This document shows positions 51,295-59,136 of a stretch of DNA of 64,000 nucleotides, in pieces (position 1 is the first letter of the stretch; every line of letters begins with the position of its first letter). The DNA is from Bacillaceae bacterium. Lineage in GTDB: Bacteria; Bacillota; Bacilli; JACDOE01. Made by a program: the position numbers and the translations under genes. Location of the stretch: assembly GCA_017656255.1 (NCBI GenBank), contig JACDOE010000011.1:30327-94326 (forward strand), given 5' to 3'. The notes under the pieces are model-generated. The model saw nothing but the letters and a program-made list of their open reading frames with translations, searched no databases and was not told where the DNA came from.

Positions 51295-52743
51295 ATGAAC
51301 ACCATCGACTGGAAACCGGATAAAACAAATACCGTCCCGGTCTATCAACAGATCGTCCAATTTATCAAACAGAAAATCGCAAACGGCGAGTGGCCCGTAG
51401 GATTCAAGCTGCCTTCCCAGCGGGAACTGGCCGCCATGTTTGGTGTCAACCGAAGTACCGTTATCACCGCACTCGATGAACTGATGGCCGACGGACTGAT
51501 CCAGGGAGAGCCGGGAAAAGGGACCCGGGTGGTCAACAACACCTGGTCGCTGTTGACCGCGGCGTCACTCGACTGGCGGCGCTATGTGGAAGCCGGCATG
51601 TATCAGCCCAACCTGCCGGCGATACAGGAGATCAATCGGGCGGAAGCGGACCCGGGCATCCTGCGCCTCAGCACCGGGGAACTCTCGCCGGAGCTTTTTC
51701 CCGCGTCCGACATGAAACAGGTCCTGACACAGGTCGCTCACACGATGGACCACCTGGGATACGAGGAACCGAAGGGATACGTGTCGTTACGGCGGGAAAT
51801 CAGTCGCTATGTCAAACGGTTCGGTATCGACGTGTCGCCGTCTTCCATCCTGATCGTATCCGGTGCCCTGCAGGCCCTGCAGCTTATCTCCGTCGGCCTG
51901 TTGCAGCGGGGAGCTACCGTTTTACTGGAGAAGCCCTCCTACTTGTTTTCTCTGCCCATTTTTCAATCGGCGGGTGTCAGGCTTTCCGGGCTTCCCATGG
52001 ATGAACAGGGGATTCAGCCTGACATGATTCCGGTCCATAACAAAAAACAGAACGGGGCGTTTCTCTACACCATTCCGTCGTTTCACAATCCCACCGGGTA
52101 CCTGATGACGGAGGAGCGACGCAGACAGCTCTATCAGATCTGTGAAGCGGAGCAACTGCCGATTGTTGAGGATGACGTCTACCGGGAGTTGTGGATTGAT
52201 GCCGAACCGCCGCTCCCTCTTAAAGCACGGGATCAAAACGGACTCGTGTTGTATCTGGGAAGCCTGTCCAAAACATTGAGTCCCGGACTCAGGATCGGCT
52301 GGGTCATCGGGCCGGAACCGGTGATCAACCGGCTCGCCGATATTAAAATGCAGACCGACTACGGATCCAGTTCCCTTTCCCAGAGAGTGGCGACGGAGTG
52401 GCTGGCAGGCGGTCTGTATGACGATCATGTGCGGCAGGTGCGACAGGAATTGAAGAAAAGACGAGATGCGGCTGTGCAAGTACTGGAGGCTCATTTTCAT
52501 GATATCGCGGAATGGAACGTACCGCAGGGCGGGTTTTACATCTGGTTGAAAATCCTGCCGTCTGTATCCATGCGGAAATTGTTTCACCGGGCCCTGGTGG
52601 AGAAAATGTTGATCAATCCTGGCCATGTTTATCATCAGGGGGAGCATCAGTATGTGAGAATCTCCTATTCGTATGCCTCGATCGGGGAGCTGCATGAGGG
52701 GCTCGGGCGGCTGGCACGGTTGATCAGGGAGGAGATGGCATAA
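51295..52743 (+). CDS. MocR-type GntR/aminotransferase regulator (YisV-like)
   Basis: 482 residues from ATG 51295. The N-terminal GntR winged helix-turn-helix (about 10-80; VPVYQQIVQFIKQKIANGEWPVGFKLPSQRELAAMFGVNRSTV) is fused to a class I aminotransferase-fold domain that binds pyridoxal phosphate at Lys326 in LGSLSKTLSPGLRIGW. FHNPTGYLM and EDDVYRELW are further cofactor-site stretches. MocR proteins are regulators; most do not act as enzymes. It probably controls the divergent LysE exporter gene. Confidence 0.9.
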   Translation: MNTIDWKPDKTNTVPVYQQIVQFIKQKIANGEWPVGFKLPSQRELAAMFGVNRSTVITALDELMADGLIQGEPGKGTRVVNNTWSLLTAASLDWRRYVEAGMYQPNLPAIQEINRAEADPGILRLSTGELSPELFPASDMKQVLTQVAHTMDHLGYEEPKGYVSLRREISRYVKRFGIDVSPSSILIVSGALQALQLISVGLLQRGATVLLEKPSYLFSLPIFQSAGVRLSGLPMDEQGIQPDMIPVHNKKQNGAFLYTIPSFHNPTGYLMTEERRRQLYQICEAEQLPIVEDDVYRELWIDAEPPLPLKARDQNGLVLYLGSLSKTLSPGLRIGWVIGPEPVINRLADIKMQTDYGSSSLSQRVATEWLAGGLYDDHVRQVRQELKKRRDAAVQVLEAHFHDIAEWNVPQGGFYIWLKILPSVSMRKLFHRALVEKMLINPGHVYHQGEHQYVRISYSYASIGELHEGLGRLARLIREEMA

Positions 52744-52762
52744 CTGTGAATCCCGACTTTTC

Positions 52763-52795
52763 TGTTCATCCATACCCGCGGGAATGTTTGTAACA
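52763..52795. repeat. Palindromic TGTTACA-CCATAC repeat, copy C (degenerate)
   Basis: TGTTCATCCATACC, CGCG, GGAATGTTTGTAACA: recognisable arms with a one-base deletion and several mismatches. It lies just after the MocR gene. Confidence 0.55.
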
Positions 52796-52875
52796 ACCCC
52801 TGAAATGAAATTCATCACACGAAATGCATAACAGACAGTTTCGATCCATCCTTAAACACGAAACGAGGTGTTCTC

Positions 52876-53856
52876 ATGTCCATGATTCAAAAAGTGATCA
52901 TTACACTATTGACCCTGGCCCTGATCGTCATGATCCCGGCCACGCTGATGACAGAATCTATCAACCGGACTGCGCTCAAACCATACACCACGACGGGTTA
53001 CATTGAACAGACCGATCTTTCCAGCCAGGTGGAACGGTGGGTTGAAGCGGCGCTTCGCGAACAGACCGAACGCATTCAGATCAATGGCGTCCCACAGGCG
53101 GTCAATCAGGTGGCGCAGGATGCCATCGCCACCGTGATTGAACAGCAGATTACCGAAGAACTGATCGCTGACAAACTGGATCTCTTTCAGATTGCCGTCT
53201 GGGATTACATAACGGACAAAACCGATCGCGTGGAACCCATTCCGGTGCCGGAATTGCGAGAATCCTTTATGACAACGGTCAAGCAACAGCTTAATCAGTG
53301 GTCTCAGCAAACAGATATTCCTCTGAGTACACTCGGAACTGAATCGGAGCGGCAACAGATGATCGAAAATATGGCGCTAAGTATTCCCGGGGCCATCGAC
53401 CTGACTCCGGCACTGGAACGATTTCCGATTGCCATGGAAACGCTGAAGCTGGAATATCAAGAACAACAGCTCAACCGGTACATTTTATATGCCGGCACCC
53501 TCATCTTCCTTCTGCTCGGCATTCTGCTCCTGAGAAAACTTCGGCCGATTTTGACCTGGACGGGAACGGTTCTGGTCATTGGAGGTGTGTTTTCGTTCGT
53601 CCCGGCGATTGCGACCCTGGCGTTGCACCGGGAACTTATGGATCTGCTGGTTCCCTTCCTGGGTATTGATCGGTGGGCAGGATGGTCACAGGTGGAGCAG
53701 GGCGTTCTGCGGTTTGTGCAGGTGATCGCTGCCGATTTTCGAAGTCATTTGATAGTCCTGTCTGCGGTGACACTGGGAGTGGGTGTTTTAATGTTTATCA
53801 TCAGCAGGTTGATTCCTGCGGCGAGGCATCCGGTGGAAGCGGATCTGGATAAGTAG
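52876..53856 (+). CDS. Hypothetical membrane protein with a large external loop
   Basis: 326 residues, not recognised. One hydrophobic segment at the N-terminus (about 5-25), then an extracellular-type helical stretch of about 170 residues rich in Gln/Glu (VERWVEAALREQTERIQINGVPQAVNQVAQDAIATVIEQQ), then three hydrophobic segments (about 200-216, 220-242 and 290-312). B. subtilis has several proteins of this style whose role is unknown. GAGGTG precedes the ATG. It is monocistronic with a terminator downstream. Confidence 0.6.
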   Translation: MSMIQKVIITLLTLALIVMIPATLMTESINRTALKPYTTTGYIEQTDLSSQVERWVEAALREQTERIQINGVPQAVNQVAQDAIATVIEQQITEELIADKLDLFQIAVWDYITDKTDRVEPIPVPELRESFMTTVKQQLNQWSQQTDIPLSTLGTESERQQMIENMALSIPGAIDLTPALERFPIAMETLKLEYQEQQLNRYILYAGTLIFLLLGILLLRKLRPILTWTGTVLVIGGVFSFVPAIATLALHRELMDLLVPFLGIDRWAGWSQVEQGVLRFVQVIAADFRSHLIVLSAVTLGVGVLMFIISRLIPAARHPVEADLDK

Positions 53857-53894
53857 AGGGTGGCCTTTATTGCCAATTTTATAAAGTGTTTTTG

Positions 53895-53926
53895 ACCCCT
53901 GAACGTTGTGTTTCGGGGGTATTTTA
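53895..53926 (+). terminator. Intrinsic terminator between convergent genes
   Basis: ACCCC / GGGGT stem with a 16-base loop and an ATTTTATT tail, between the membrane protein gene and the GNAT gene. Confidence 0.6.
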
Positions 53927-54436
53927 TTAAATCTTACGGTAATATCTTAGCGAAATATAATGCTCTCCCTCTAAATTCCCATATCCTTTCTGCTCTTTTT
54001 TGAAAACAAAACCTTTTGCCTCATAGAAAGGAATGCCTTTTTGGTTCCCCTTAACAACAGACACCCATTGTTCAGTTGCATTAAACATTTCTTTTTGTTG
54101 TTTGGTTAGAGCATCTAGTAACATTGTGCCGATGCCTTCATTACGTCTATCAGGGTCTACATATAAAACAAAAACTTCCCCAGCCGTATTATCAATCATT
54201 CCACCACCAATTGCCCCAATGACTTCGTTATCTTCAACTGCAACGAAATAGCCACCCCATGCTCTAGTCGTTTCAGTAACTTCCCTTTGTATTCTTTCAT
54301 GATTGTAAAACTCTTTTATAATTCTATTAATATATTCTTCACTTCGTAATTCACTATAAGTGGCCCAATACCCATCACGACATACTTTCGCAATGCCAGC
54401 AACGTGTCTTGTATCTGCTTTTACAATTTTTATCAT
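53927..54436 (-). CDS. GNAT family acetyltransferase
   Basis: 169 residues. MIKIVKADTRHVAGIAKVCRDGYWATY opens a typical GNAT; VFVLYVDPDRRNEGIGTMLLDAL is the acetyl-CoA loop (RRNEGIGT), and WVSVVKGNQKGIPFYEAKGFVFK the closing beta-strand region. Substrate unknown. AT-richer than the flanking regions, as is the ASCH gene 14 bases upstream, so both may have come by transfer. GGGGGATGAC precedes the ATG. Confidence 0.83.
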   Translation of the reverse strand: MIKIVKADTRHVAGIAKVCRDGYWATYSELRSEEYINRIIKEFYNHERIQREVTETTRAWGGYFVAVEDNEVIGAIGGGMIDNTAGEVFVLYVDPDRRNEGIGTMLLDALTKQQKEMFNATEQWVSVVKGNQKGIPFYEAKGFVFKKEQKGYGNLEGEHYISLRYYRKI

Positions 54437-54450
54437 ATGTCATCCCCCCT

Positions 54451-54660
54451 TCAAAACAAGTGTCTTTGAATGACTAAATTTCTCAACTCTACTACTTGAA
54501 CTTGTAATTTGTCATCTTGTTCAGGTACCTTGACAAACTCAATGATATCTCCAACTTTGATTTTCCTTCTTTTTTCATCGTTCAGGCGGACCTCAACTCT
54601 CTTTTTACCCTCTCTAATCGCTTTAAAATATTCACCATATAACCCCATTTGATGTATCAC
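54451..54660 (-). CDS. ASCH-domain protein, C-terminally truncated
   Basis: 69 residues from GTG 54660, seven bases behind GAGGTGA; a GTG at 54690 would add ten residues but would place that ribosome binding site inside the gene. IHQMGLYGEYFKAIREGKKRVEVRLNDEKRRKIKVGDIIEFVKVPEQ is the ASCH core, an RNA-binding-type beta-barrel. The family normally runs about 30-40 residues further; here it ends in VVELRNLVIQRHLF. A shift of frame near 54476 gives LRKFSHSKTL, closer to the expected continuation, so the gene is probably a frameshifted remnant. Function unknown. Confidence 0.55.
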   Translation of the reverse strand: MIHQMGLYGEYFKAIREGKKRVEVRLNDEKRRKIKVGDIIEFVKVPEQDDKLQVQVVELRNLVIQRHLF

Positions 54661-54896
54661 TTTAGCTTCACCTCTTACACATGTTTCCACATTTAATTTT
54701 CCTCAAGCTGCAATGATTGTTCAAAACCCATTTTTCGCAATTAAAGGGTACATTGAAAAAATATTGTAACGTAAGTATTTTATCATGTAAGCCTTATATG
54801 TTAGCATGTAGTCTATGAATAAAACTATGTGAAAGTTAAAGTATGACAGAAACTAACGGGGAGAGAATTGGATAAATCACGAGAAAGGGGAGAACG

Positions 54897-55409
54897 ATGA
54901 GAAATATCTCATTTGATCAACTCAAAATTTATCTACTTGTATTTCTATCCATTGCTGTTCTGATCGTTACGCCAATGTTGTACCTGGAGAAAGCTGAAAA
55001 ACAAAAAGAATATGAACGGTTTTTGAATCAATTTTACCATGAATTGGACGGAGCGTTATCTCAGGTTGATTTTATTTTATCTTCTGAGAGGGATGAGCAC
55101 GTTGACTACATATATAATCTGGCCTTACTGGATAAAAGGTTAGAGCGTACTTACCTTACCCTGGAAGCGGGTAGCCATTATGTAGATCGTGATATCACAA
55201 CACCAACCTACTTTTTTATGAACCGTATCAAACTACCTCAGGGAAACGAAGAATTAATATTGGAAGAAAATGAATTAAGACGTATAAAAGAAGCATTGCA
55301 ATACATGAAAGAAAGATTATATTCGGAGGAGACCGGGCAAGAAAATAAAAATATTACTATTCCGGAATTAAATGATATCTTAAGGGAGGGGGCACGATTA
55401 GGTGAATGA
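54897..55409 (+). CDS. Hypothetical membrane-anchored protein
   Basis: 170 residues, not recognised. A single N-terminal membrane segment (YLLVFLSIAVLIVTPMLYL, about 12-30) anchors a helical, charged extracellular-type domain (EKAEKQKEYERFLNQFYHELDGALSQ; LRRIKEALQYMKERLYSEE). AAGGGGAG precedes the ATG. AT-rich. Convergent with a gene of the same build at 55459. The preceding 206 bases (54691-54896) hold no recognised feature. Confidence 0.6.
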   Translation: MRNISFDQLKIYLLVFLSIAVLIVTPMLYLEKAEKQKEYERFLNQFYHELDGALSQVDFILSSERDEHVDYIYNLALLDKRLERTYLTLEAGSHYVDRDITTPTYFFMNRIKLPQGNEELILEENELRRIKEALQYMKERLYSEETGQENKNITIPELNDILREGARLGE

Positions 55410-55458
55410 ACAGTAAGCCCCCGTTCATCGTTTGACAAACCTCAACCTGTCTATGGTA

Positions 55459-56040
55459 TTAAGAATCATTGGGTATCCAACTTTCAATCCCATCGATTTC
55501 ATCCAGGTTTTTGATCAGTTCGGTATATTTTCCGGCTAACCAGTCCGGATACCGGATTGTCCCCATGGAGATGAGTTCATCCGCATGCTCCTCAAATTTT
55601 TTCCATAACACTTTCATTTCGTTTAATCGGGCCCAATCTTTTTCATCCATTTCTTCCACGTTATGTGCCAGATGATTAACATACATAATAGCCTGGGTAT
55701 TGGGCCTGGTATTATAATCATGCCATGTTTCTTCATCAATTTTGTGTTCATTCAATTCGATCAACGTTTCGATTTTTCTTTGTTGATTTAACAAAACATA
55801 ATACAAGAGGTTAAAATTTTCTTCTGTGGGTTCTTCTTGGACGGCTTCAAAGGCGTAATCGATCGGATAGGAATGATACATATAAGCTAATGTGCTTTCA
55901 GATGAGGATATGATACCTTCTAATTCACTAATCCGGTTTTGTTGCTCAACGATGAAATTGACGGTGAGGAATAATACACCAACAAATAAGAAGATTTTAA
56001 TAGATTTCATCCATTTCTCCCGGGTTGGATAAGACGACAT
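55459..56040 (-). CDS. Hypothetical membrane-anchored protein
   Basis: 193 residues from ATG 56040 (GGGAGAGGG, eight bases) or 183 from ATG 56010 (GGGAG, seven bases); the sequence does not decide. One membrane segment (IKIFLFVGVLFLTVNFIV, about residues 14-31 of the longer form) precedes a helical extracellular-type domain with acidic patches (EEPTEENFNLLYYVLLNQQRKIETLIELNEHKI). Same size and layout as the convergent neighbour at 54897, without close sequence identity. No family recognised. Confidence 0.6.
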   Translation of the reverse strand: MSSYPTREKWMKSIKIFLFVGVLFLTVNFIVEQQNRISELEGIISSSESTLAYMYHSYPIDYAFEAVQEEPTEENFNLLYYVLLNQQRKIETLIELNEHKIDEETWHDYNTRPNTQAIMYVNHLAHNVEEMDEKDWARLNEMKVLWKKFEEHADELISMGTIRYPDWLAGKYTELIKNLDEIDGIESWIPNDS

Positions 56041-56240
56041 TTAAATGGCCCTCTCCCTTCTGTTGCATGCCATATAAAGACTTATTGTCAATTGATAAAC
56101 TATTATCTTCATTAATTGTAACATTTACCTTAAATAACCTCCTCAAAAAATTTATCGGCAAACTCTCCCGTTAACAGACTGCCCCACATTCAGCCGTCAT
56201 ATTTTCCCCCATCCCGCATAACCATGAATTAATCGTACAC

Positions 56241-56312
56241 TGGTCGGACCACAGGACCTCGGTTCTTCGACCCTCTACCTTCATCCACTGATCTTCCAAC
56301 TCTGGCCGACCA
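56241..56312 (+). promoter_or_regulatory. Candidate FadR/GntR-type operator region of the sulfolactate operon
   Basis: TGGTCGGACCA (56241-56251) is a palindrome that fits the TGGTCNGACCA pattern bound by FadR-type GntR regulators. A degenerate second copy, TGGCCGACCA, lies at 56303-56312. Both are upstream of slcC, and the operon encodes a FadR-type regulator as its second gene, so autoregulation is plausible. No convincing -35/-10 pair was identified. Confidence 0.45.
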
Positions 56313-56326
56313 TACAAAAACGGGAG

Positions 56327-57283
56327 GTGACACGCCTGAACATTTTAATACCGGAAATCATGTGGCTCTCAGGCATCGAAGAACTGGAAGTTGCCGGAGC
56401 TGACGTCACCTATGAACCGGAGTTGTACCGCGATCGCGCCACTTTGCTCAACCACCTGCAGGAGAAAGAGGCCCTCATCGTCCGCAACCGGACCCGGGTG
56501 GACCGGGATCTGCTCCAGCAGGCCCCGCGGTTAAAAGTGGTCGGGCGGCTCGGCGTCGGACTCGACAATCTCGATCTGGAAGCCTGCCAGTCTCACGGTG
56601 TTCGCATTGTCTACGCCCGCAATGCCAATGCCGTATCCGTCGCCGAATACGTCCTCACCGCCATCCTGACCCAGAACCGCAATCTCACCGGAGCCAGCCA
56701 GCATGTCAAAAAAGGAGGGTGGCACCGCCGGCAATATACCGGCCATGAAATCCGCGGCAAAACACTGGGGCTGGTCGGCGTCGGTGAAATTGCCCACCGC
56801 GTTGCTGTCCGCGCCGCCGCTTTTCACATGAACGTTATCGGATATGATCCCTTTGTTACCCCGTATGATTTTCCCGTGGCCGAAACCGGCATCCAGTTAA
56901 CGAGCTTTGACCGATTGCTGCGTACCGCCGATTTTGTCAGCATCCATGTCCCGCTGACCCCTGCGACCCAACACCTGTTCACCATCAGTCAGTTCAAGCA
57001 GATGAAACCGGGCAGCCTGCTTATCAATACATCCCGCGGCGGCATTATCGATGAACGGGATCTGCTCACAGCCCTGGAGCAGAGATACCTGGCCGGTGCG
57101 GTACTCGACGTTCTGGAACAGGAACCGCCCGACCCGGAACATCCCCTTTTGCACCATCCCAATGTGTGGATTACACCGCACATCGCCGGTTTGACCGAAG
57201 AGTCACAAGAGCGGGTCTCGCGGCTGGTCGCCCGTGAAGTGGTGAACGTCCTGCAGAACAAACGGTCGCTTTTTACCCTGTGA
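56327..57283 (+). CDS. slcC: D-2-hydroxyacid dehydrogenase, probable (S)-sulfolactate dehydrogenase SlcC
   Basis: About 318 residues. The GTG at 56327 overlaps the GGAGGTGA ribosome binding site, so a CTG at 56336 (five bases after it) may be the true start. D-isomer-specific dehydrogenase fold: NAD-binding GLVGVGEIAHRV (about 147-158), catalytic Arg in INTSRGGIIDE, Glu in LDVLEQEPP and His in ITPHIAGLTEES. On its own it could be a phosphoglycerate-type dehydrogenase; as the first gene of an operon with comC, suyA and suyB it matches SlcC, which oxidises (S)-sulfolactate to 3-sulfopyruvate with NAD. Confidence 0.8.
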   Translation: MTRLNILIPEIMWLSGIEELEVAGADVTYEPELYRDRATLLNHLQEKEALIVRNRTRVDRDLLQQAPRLKVVGRLGVGLDNLDLEACQSHGVRIVYARNANAVSVAEYVLTAILTQNRNLTGASQHVKKGGWHRRQYTGHEIRGKTLGLVGVGEIAHRVAVRAAAFHMNVIGYDPFVTPYDFPVAETGIQLTSFDRLLRTADFVSIHVPLTPATQHLFTISQFKQMKPGSLLINTSRGGIIDERDLLTALEQRYLAGAVLDVLEQEPPDPEHPLLHHPNVWITPHIAGLTEESQERVSRLVAREVVNVLQNKRSLFTL

Positions 57284-57296
57284 GAGGGGGCGAACC

Positions 57297-58013
57297 ATGT
57301 TTCATTTCATGCATTTTGACAAAACCACCATTTCCAAAAAAGTGGTGGATGACATCAAAAACCTGATTGTCACCGGCAAGTTGCAGCCGAATGAGAAACT
57401 TCCCCCGGAACGGGAGCTGGCCAAAATGCTTAATGTCAGCCGCAACACGGTGCGTGAAGCGTACAAAATCCTGGCCGCCCTGGGGTTTGTGCAGATTCAA
57501 CATGGTAAAGGCGTGTTTGTTTCCGATGAAGACACATCCCTCGATCAGTTTGCCGCCACTTTTTTCATCAAAAATGACCGCATCCTGGAACTGTTTGAGA
57601 TTCGCAAACTGCTGGAAACACAGAGCGTCAGGTGGGCGGCGGAACGGGCGACACCACAGGCAGTACAGGAACTCAGGCAGATGACCGATGAAGCCTGTCA
57701 GGCGGCAGAGAAAGGGGCGGATAAACTGGTGCTGGCCCGGGCCGATCAGGCCTTTCACCTGTATCTGGCCGAGATGTCGGGCAATTCGGTGCTGCTTCGC
57801 ATCATGCACCATTTAATCGATCTGTTTAAAGAAAGCCGCGAGGAGACGCTGGAGATTCCCGGCCGTGCTGTCAAATCTCTGGAAGAACATCGGGACATCA
57901 TCCGTGCCCTCGCCCAACATGACCCAAAACAGGCAGAACGAAACATGCTCAAGCATTTGAGTAGCGTAGAAAAAGCGTTAATCCGCAAGTTTAGTGATGA
58001 ACCCAAATCGTAA
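57297..58013 (+). CDS. suyR: FadR-type GntR regulator, probable SuyR
   Basis: 238 residues. The N-terminal winged helix-turn-helix (about 10-78; SKKVVDDIKNLIVTGKLQPNEKLPPERELAKMLNVSRNTVREAYKIL) is followed by an all-helical FCD ligand-binding domain (about 95-230; LFEIRKLLETQSVRWAAERAT, DQAFHLYLAEMSGNS, EHRDIIRALAQHD) whose Asp and His residues bind a metal and a carboxylate ligand. It lies 13 bases after slcC inside the operon. The ligand is probably sulfolactate or sulfopyruvate; the candidate operator is upstream of slcC. Confidence 0.82.
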   Translation: MFHFMHFDKTTISKKVVDDIKNLIVTGKLQPNEKLPPERELAKMLNVSRNTVREAYKILAALGFVQIQHGKGVFVSDEDTSLDQFAATFFIKNDRILELFEIRKLLETQSVRWAAERATPQAVQELRQMTDEACQAAEKGADKLVLARADQAFHLYLAEMSGNSVLLRIMHHLIDLFKESREETLEIPGRAVKSLEEHRDIIRALAQHDPKQAERNMLKHLSSVEKALIRKFSDEPKS

Positions 58014-58034
58014 TTTTTCAGGAGGTGGATCAGA

Positions 58035-59096
58035 ATGTCACGAAAACACGTAAAGTTTTCCCTGATGGTGGGGATCGCACTCATGTTTCTATTCGTGTTG
58101 AGTGCCTGCGGCAGTGGTCAGCCGGCAAATACGAACGAAACTGAAAGCGGTGATGACGCAGCAGTCAGTGAAGGTGACACAGAAGCGGCCGGGCCAAACG
58201 GCGATGACTCTGAAAATACCTATCCCACCGACCCCATCACCTATCAGATTCCCTTTAATCCCGGCGGCCAGTCCGATGTGGAGGCTCGGCGCCAGCAACC
58301 CTATCTGGAGCAGATGCTGGGGCAGAAGGTCGTTATCCAGTATAAGCCTGGAGGGGGCGGAGCCGTTGGCTGGACGGAGCTGGTCAATCAGAAACCGGAT
58401 GGCTATTTTATCTCCGGCATTAACATTCCCCATATCATATTGCAGCCGCTGTCCAAAGAGGATATCGGCTATCAGACAGAGCAGATTGAACCCATCGTGA
58501 TCATGCAGGCGACTCCCATCGGACTGGCGGTCCCCAAAGACAGCGGCATTACCAGTCTAGACCAGTTCATCCAGCAGGCGAAGGATAATCCGGGCAGCGT
58601 CACTGTGGCCGGATCCGGAACCTACACCGGACATCACATGGCCCATTTGATGCTGGAGAAACTGGCGGACATCAAGATGCAGTATGTGCCCTTTACCGGA
58701 GCCGCTCCCGCTGTGCAGGCGTTTCTCGGTGGTAACACCACCGCCATGTGGGGCAATTCCAGCGACCTGGTCAAATACAAGGATCGCATCAACATCCTGG
58801 CCATCGGATCTGAGAAAACCTTTAAACCGCTGCCGGATGTGCCCACCTTTAAAGAACTGGGCTACGACATGACCGCCGGGATTGACCGCGGCGTCGGGGC
58901 ACCGCCGGGAACCGACCCGGAAATCATCAAAGTGCTGGAGAAGGCCTTTTTAGACATCGTGAAAAAACCGGAGATCCAGGAAGAAATGTATGAGCAGGGT
59001 TTTGAGCCGAAAACCATGGGAGCGGAAGCCTCACGTGAATACATCCAGAGCAAGGTTGCCGACTATCAAGATATTTTGGAAAACCTTGAGGAGTAA
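58035..59096 (+). CDS. tctC: Tripartite tricarboxylate transporter substrate-binding lipoprotein (TctC/SlcH type)
   Basis: 353 residues; AGGAGG precedes the ATG. Lipoprotein signal with lipobox VLSAC (about Cys25), a Glu/Asp/Gly-rich linker (about 30-65), then the TctC/Bug fold: PITYQIPFNPGGQSDVEAR, YKPGGGGAVGWTEL and GSGTYTGHHMAHLMLEKLADIKMQYVPFTGAAPAVQAFLGG. Bug proteins bind carboxylic acids outside the membrane and pass them to TctA-TctB. The operon context points to sulfolactate as ligand. Confidence 0.88.
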   Translation: MSRKHVKFSLMVGIALMFLFVLSACGSGQPANTNETESGDDAAVSEGDTEAAGPNGDDSENTYPTDPITYQIPFNPGGQSDVEARRQQPYLEQMLGQKVVIQYKPGGGGAVGWTELVNQKPDGYFISGINIPHIILQPLSKEDIGYQTEQIEPIVIMQATPIGLAVPKDSGITSLDQFIQQAKDNPGSVTVAGSGTYTGHHMAHLMLEKLADIKMQYVPFTGAAPAVQAFLGGNTTAMWGNSSDLVKYKDRINILAIGSEKTFKPLPDVPTFKELGYDMTAGIDRGVGAPPGTDPEIIKVLEKAFLDIVKKPEIQEEMYEQGFEPKTMGAEASREYIQSKVADYQDILENLEE

Positions 59097-59136
59097 CACG
59101 TGATTCACGTCGTTTGGTAAGAAAGGGGGCCGTCAC

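Noticed and set aside
51922..52818. 298-codon open frame antisense to the MocR gene
   Set aside because: Complement of the aminotransferase domain; no start signal or motif.
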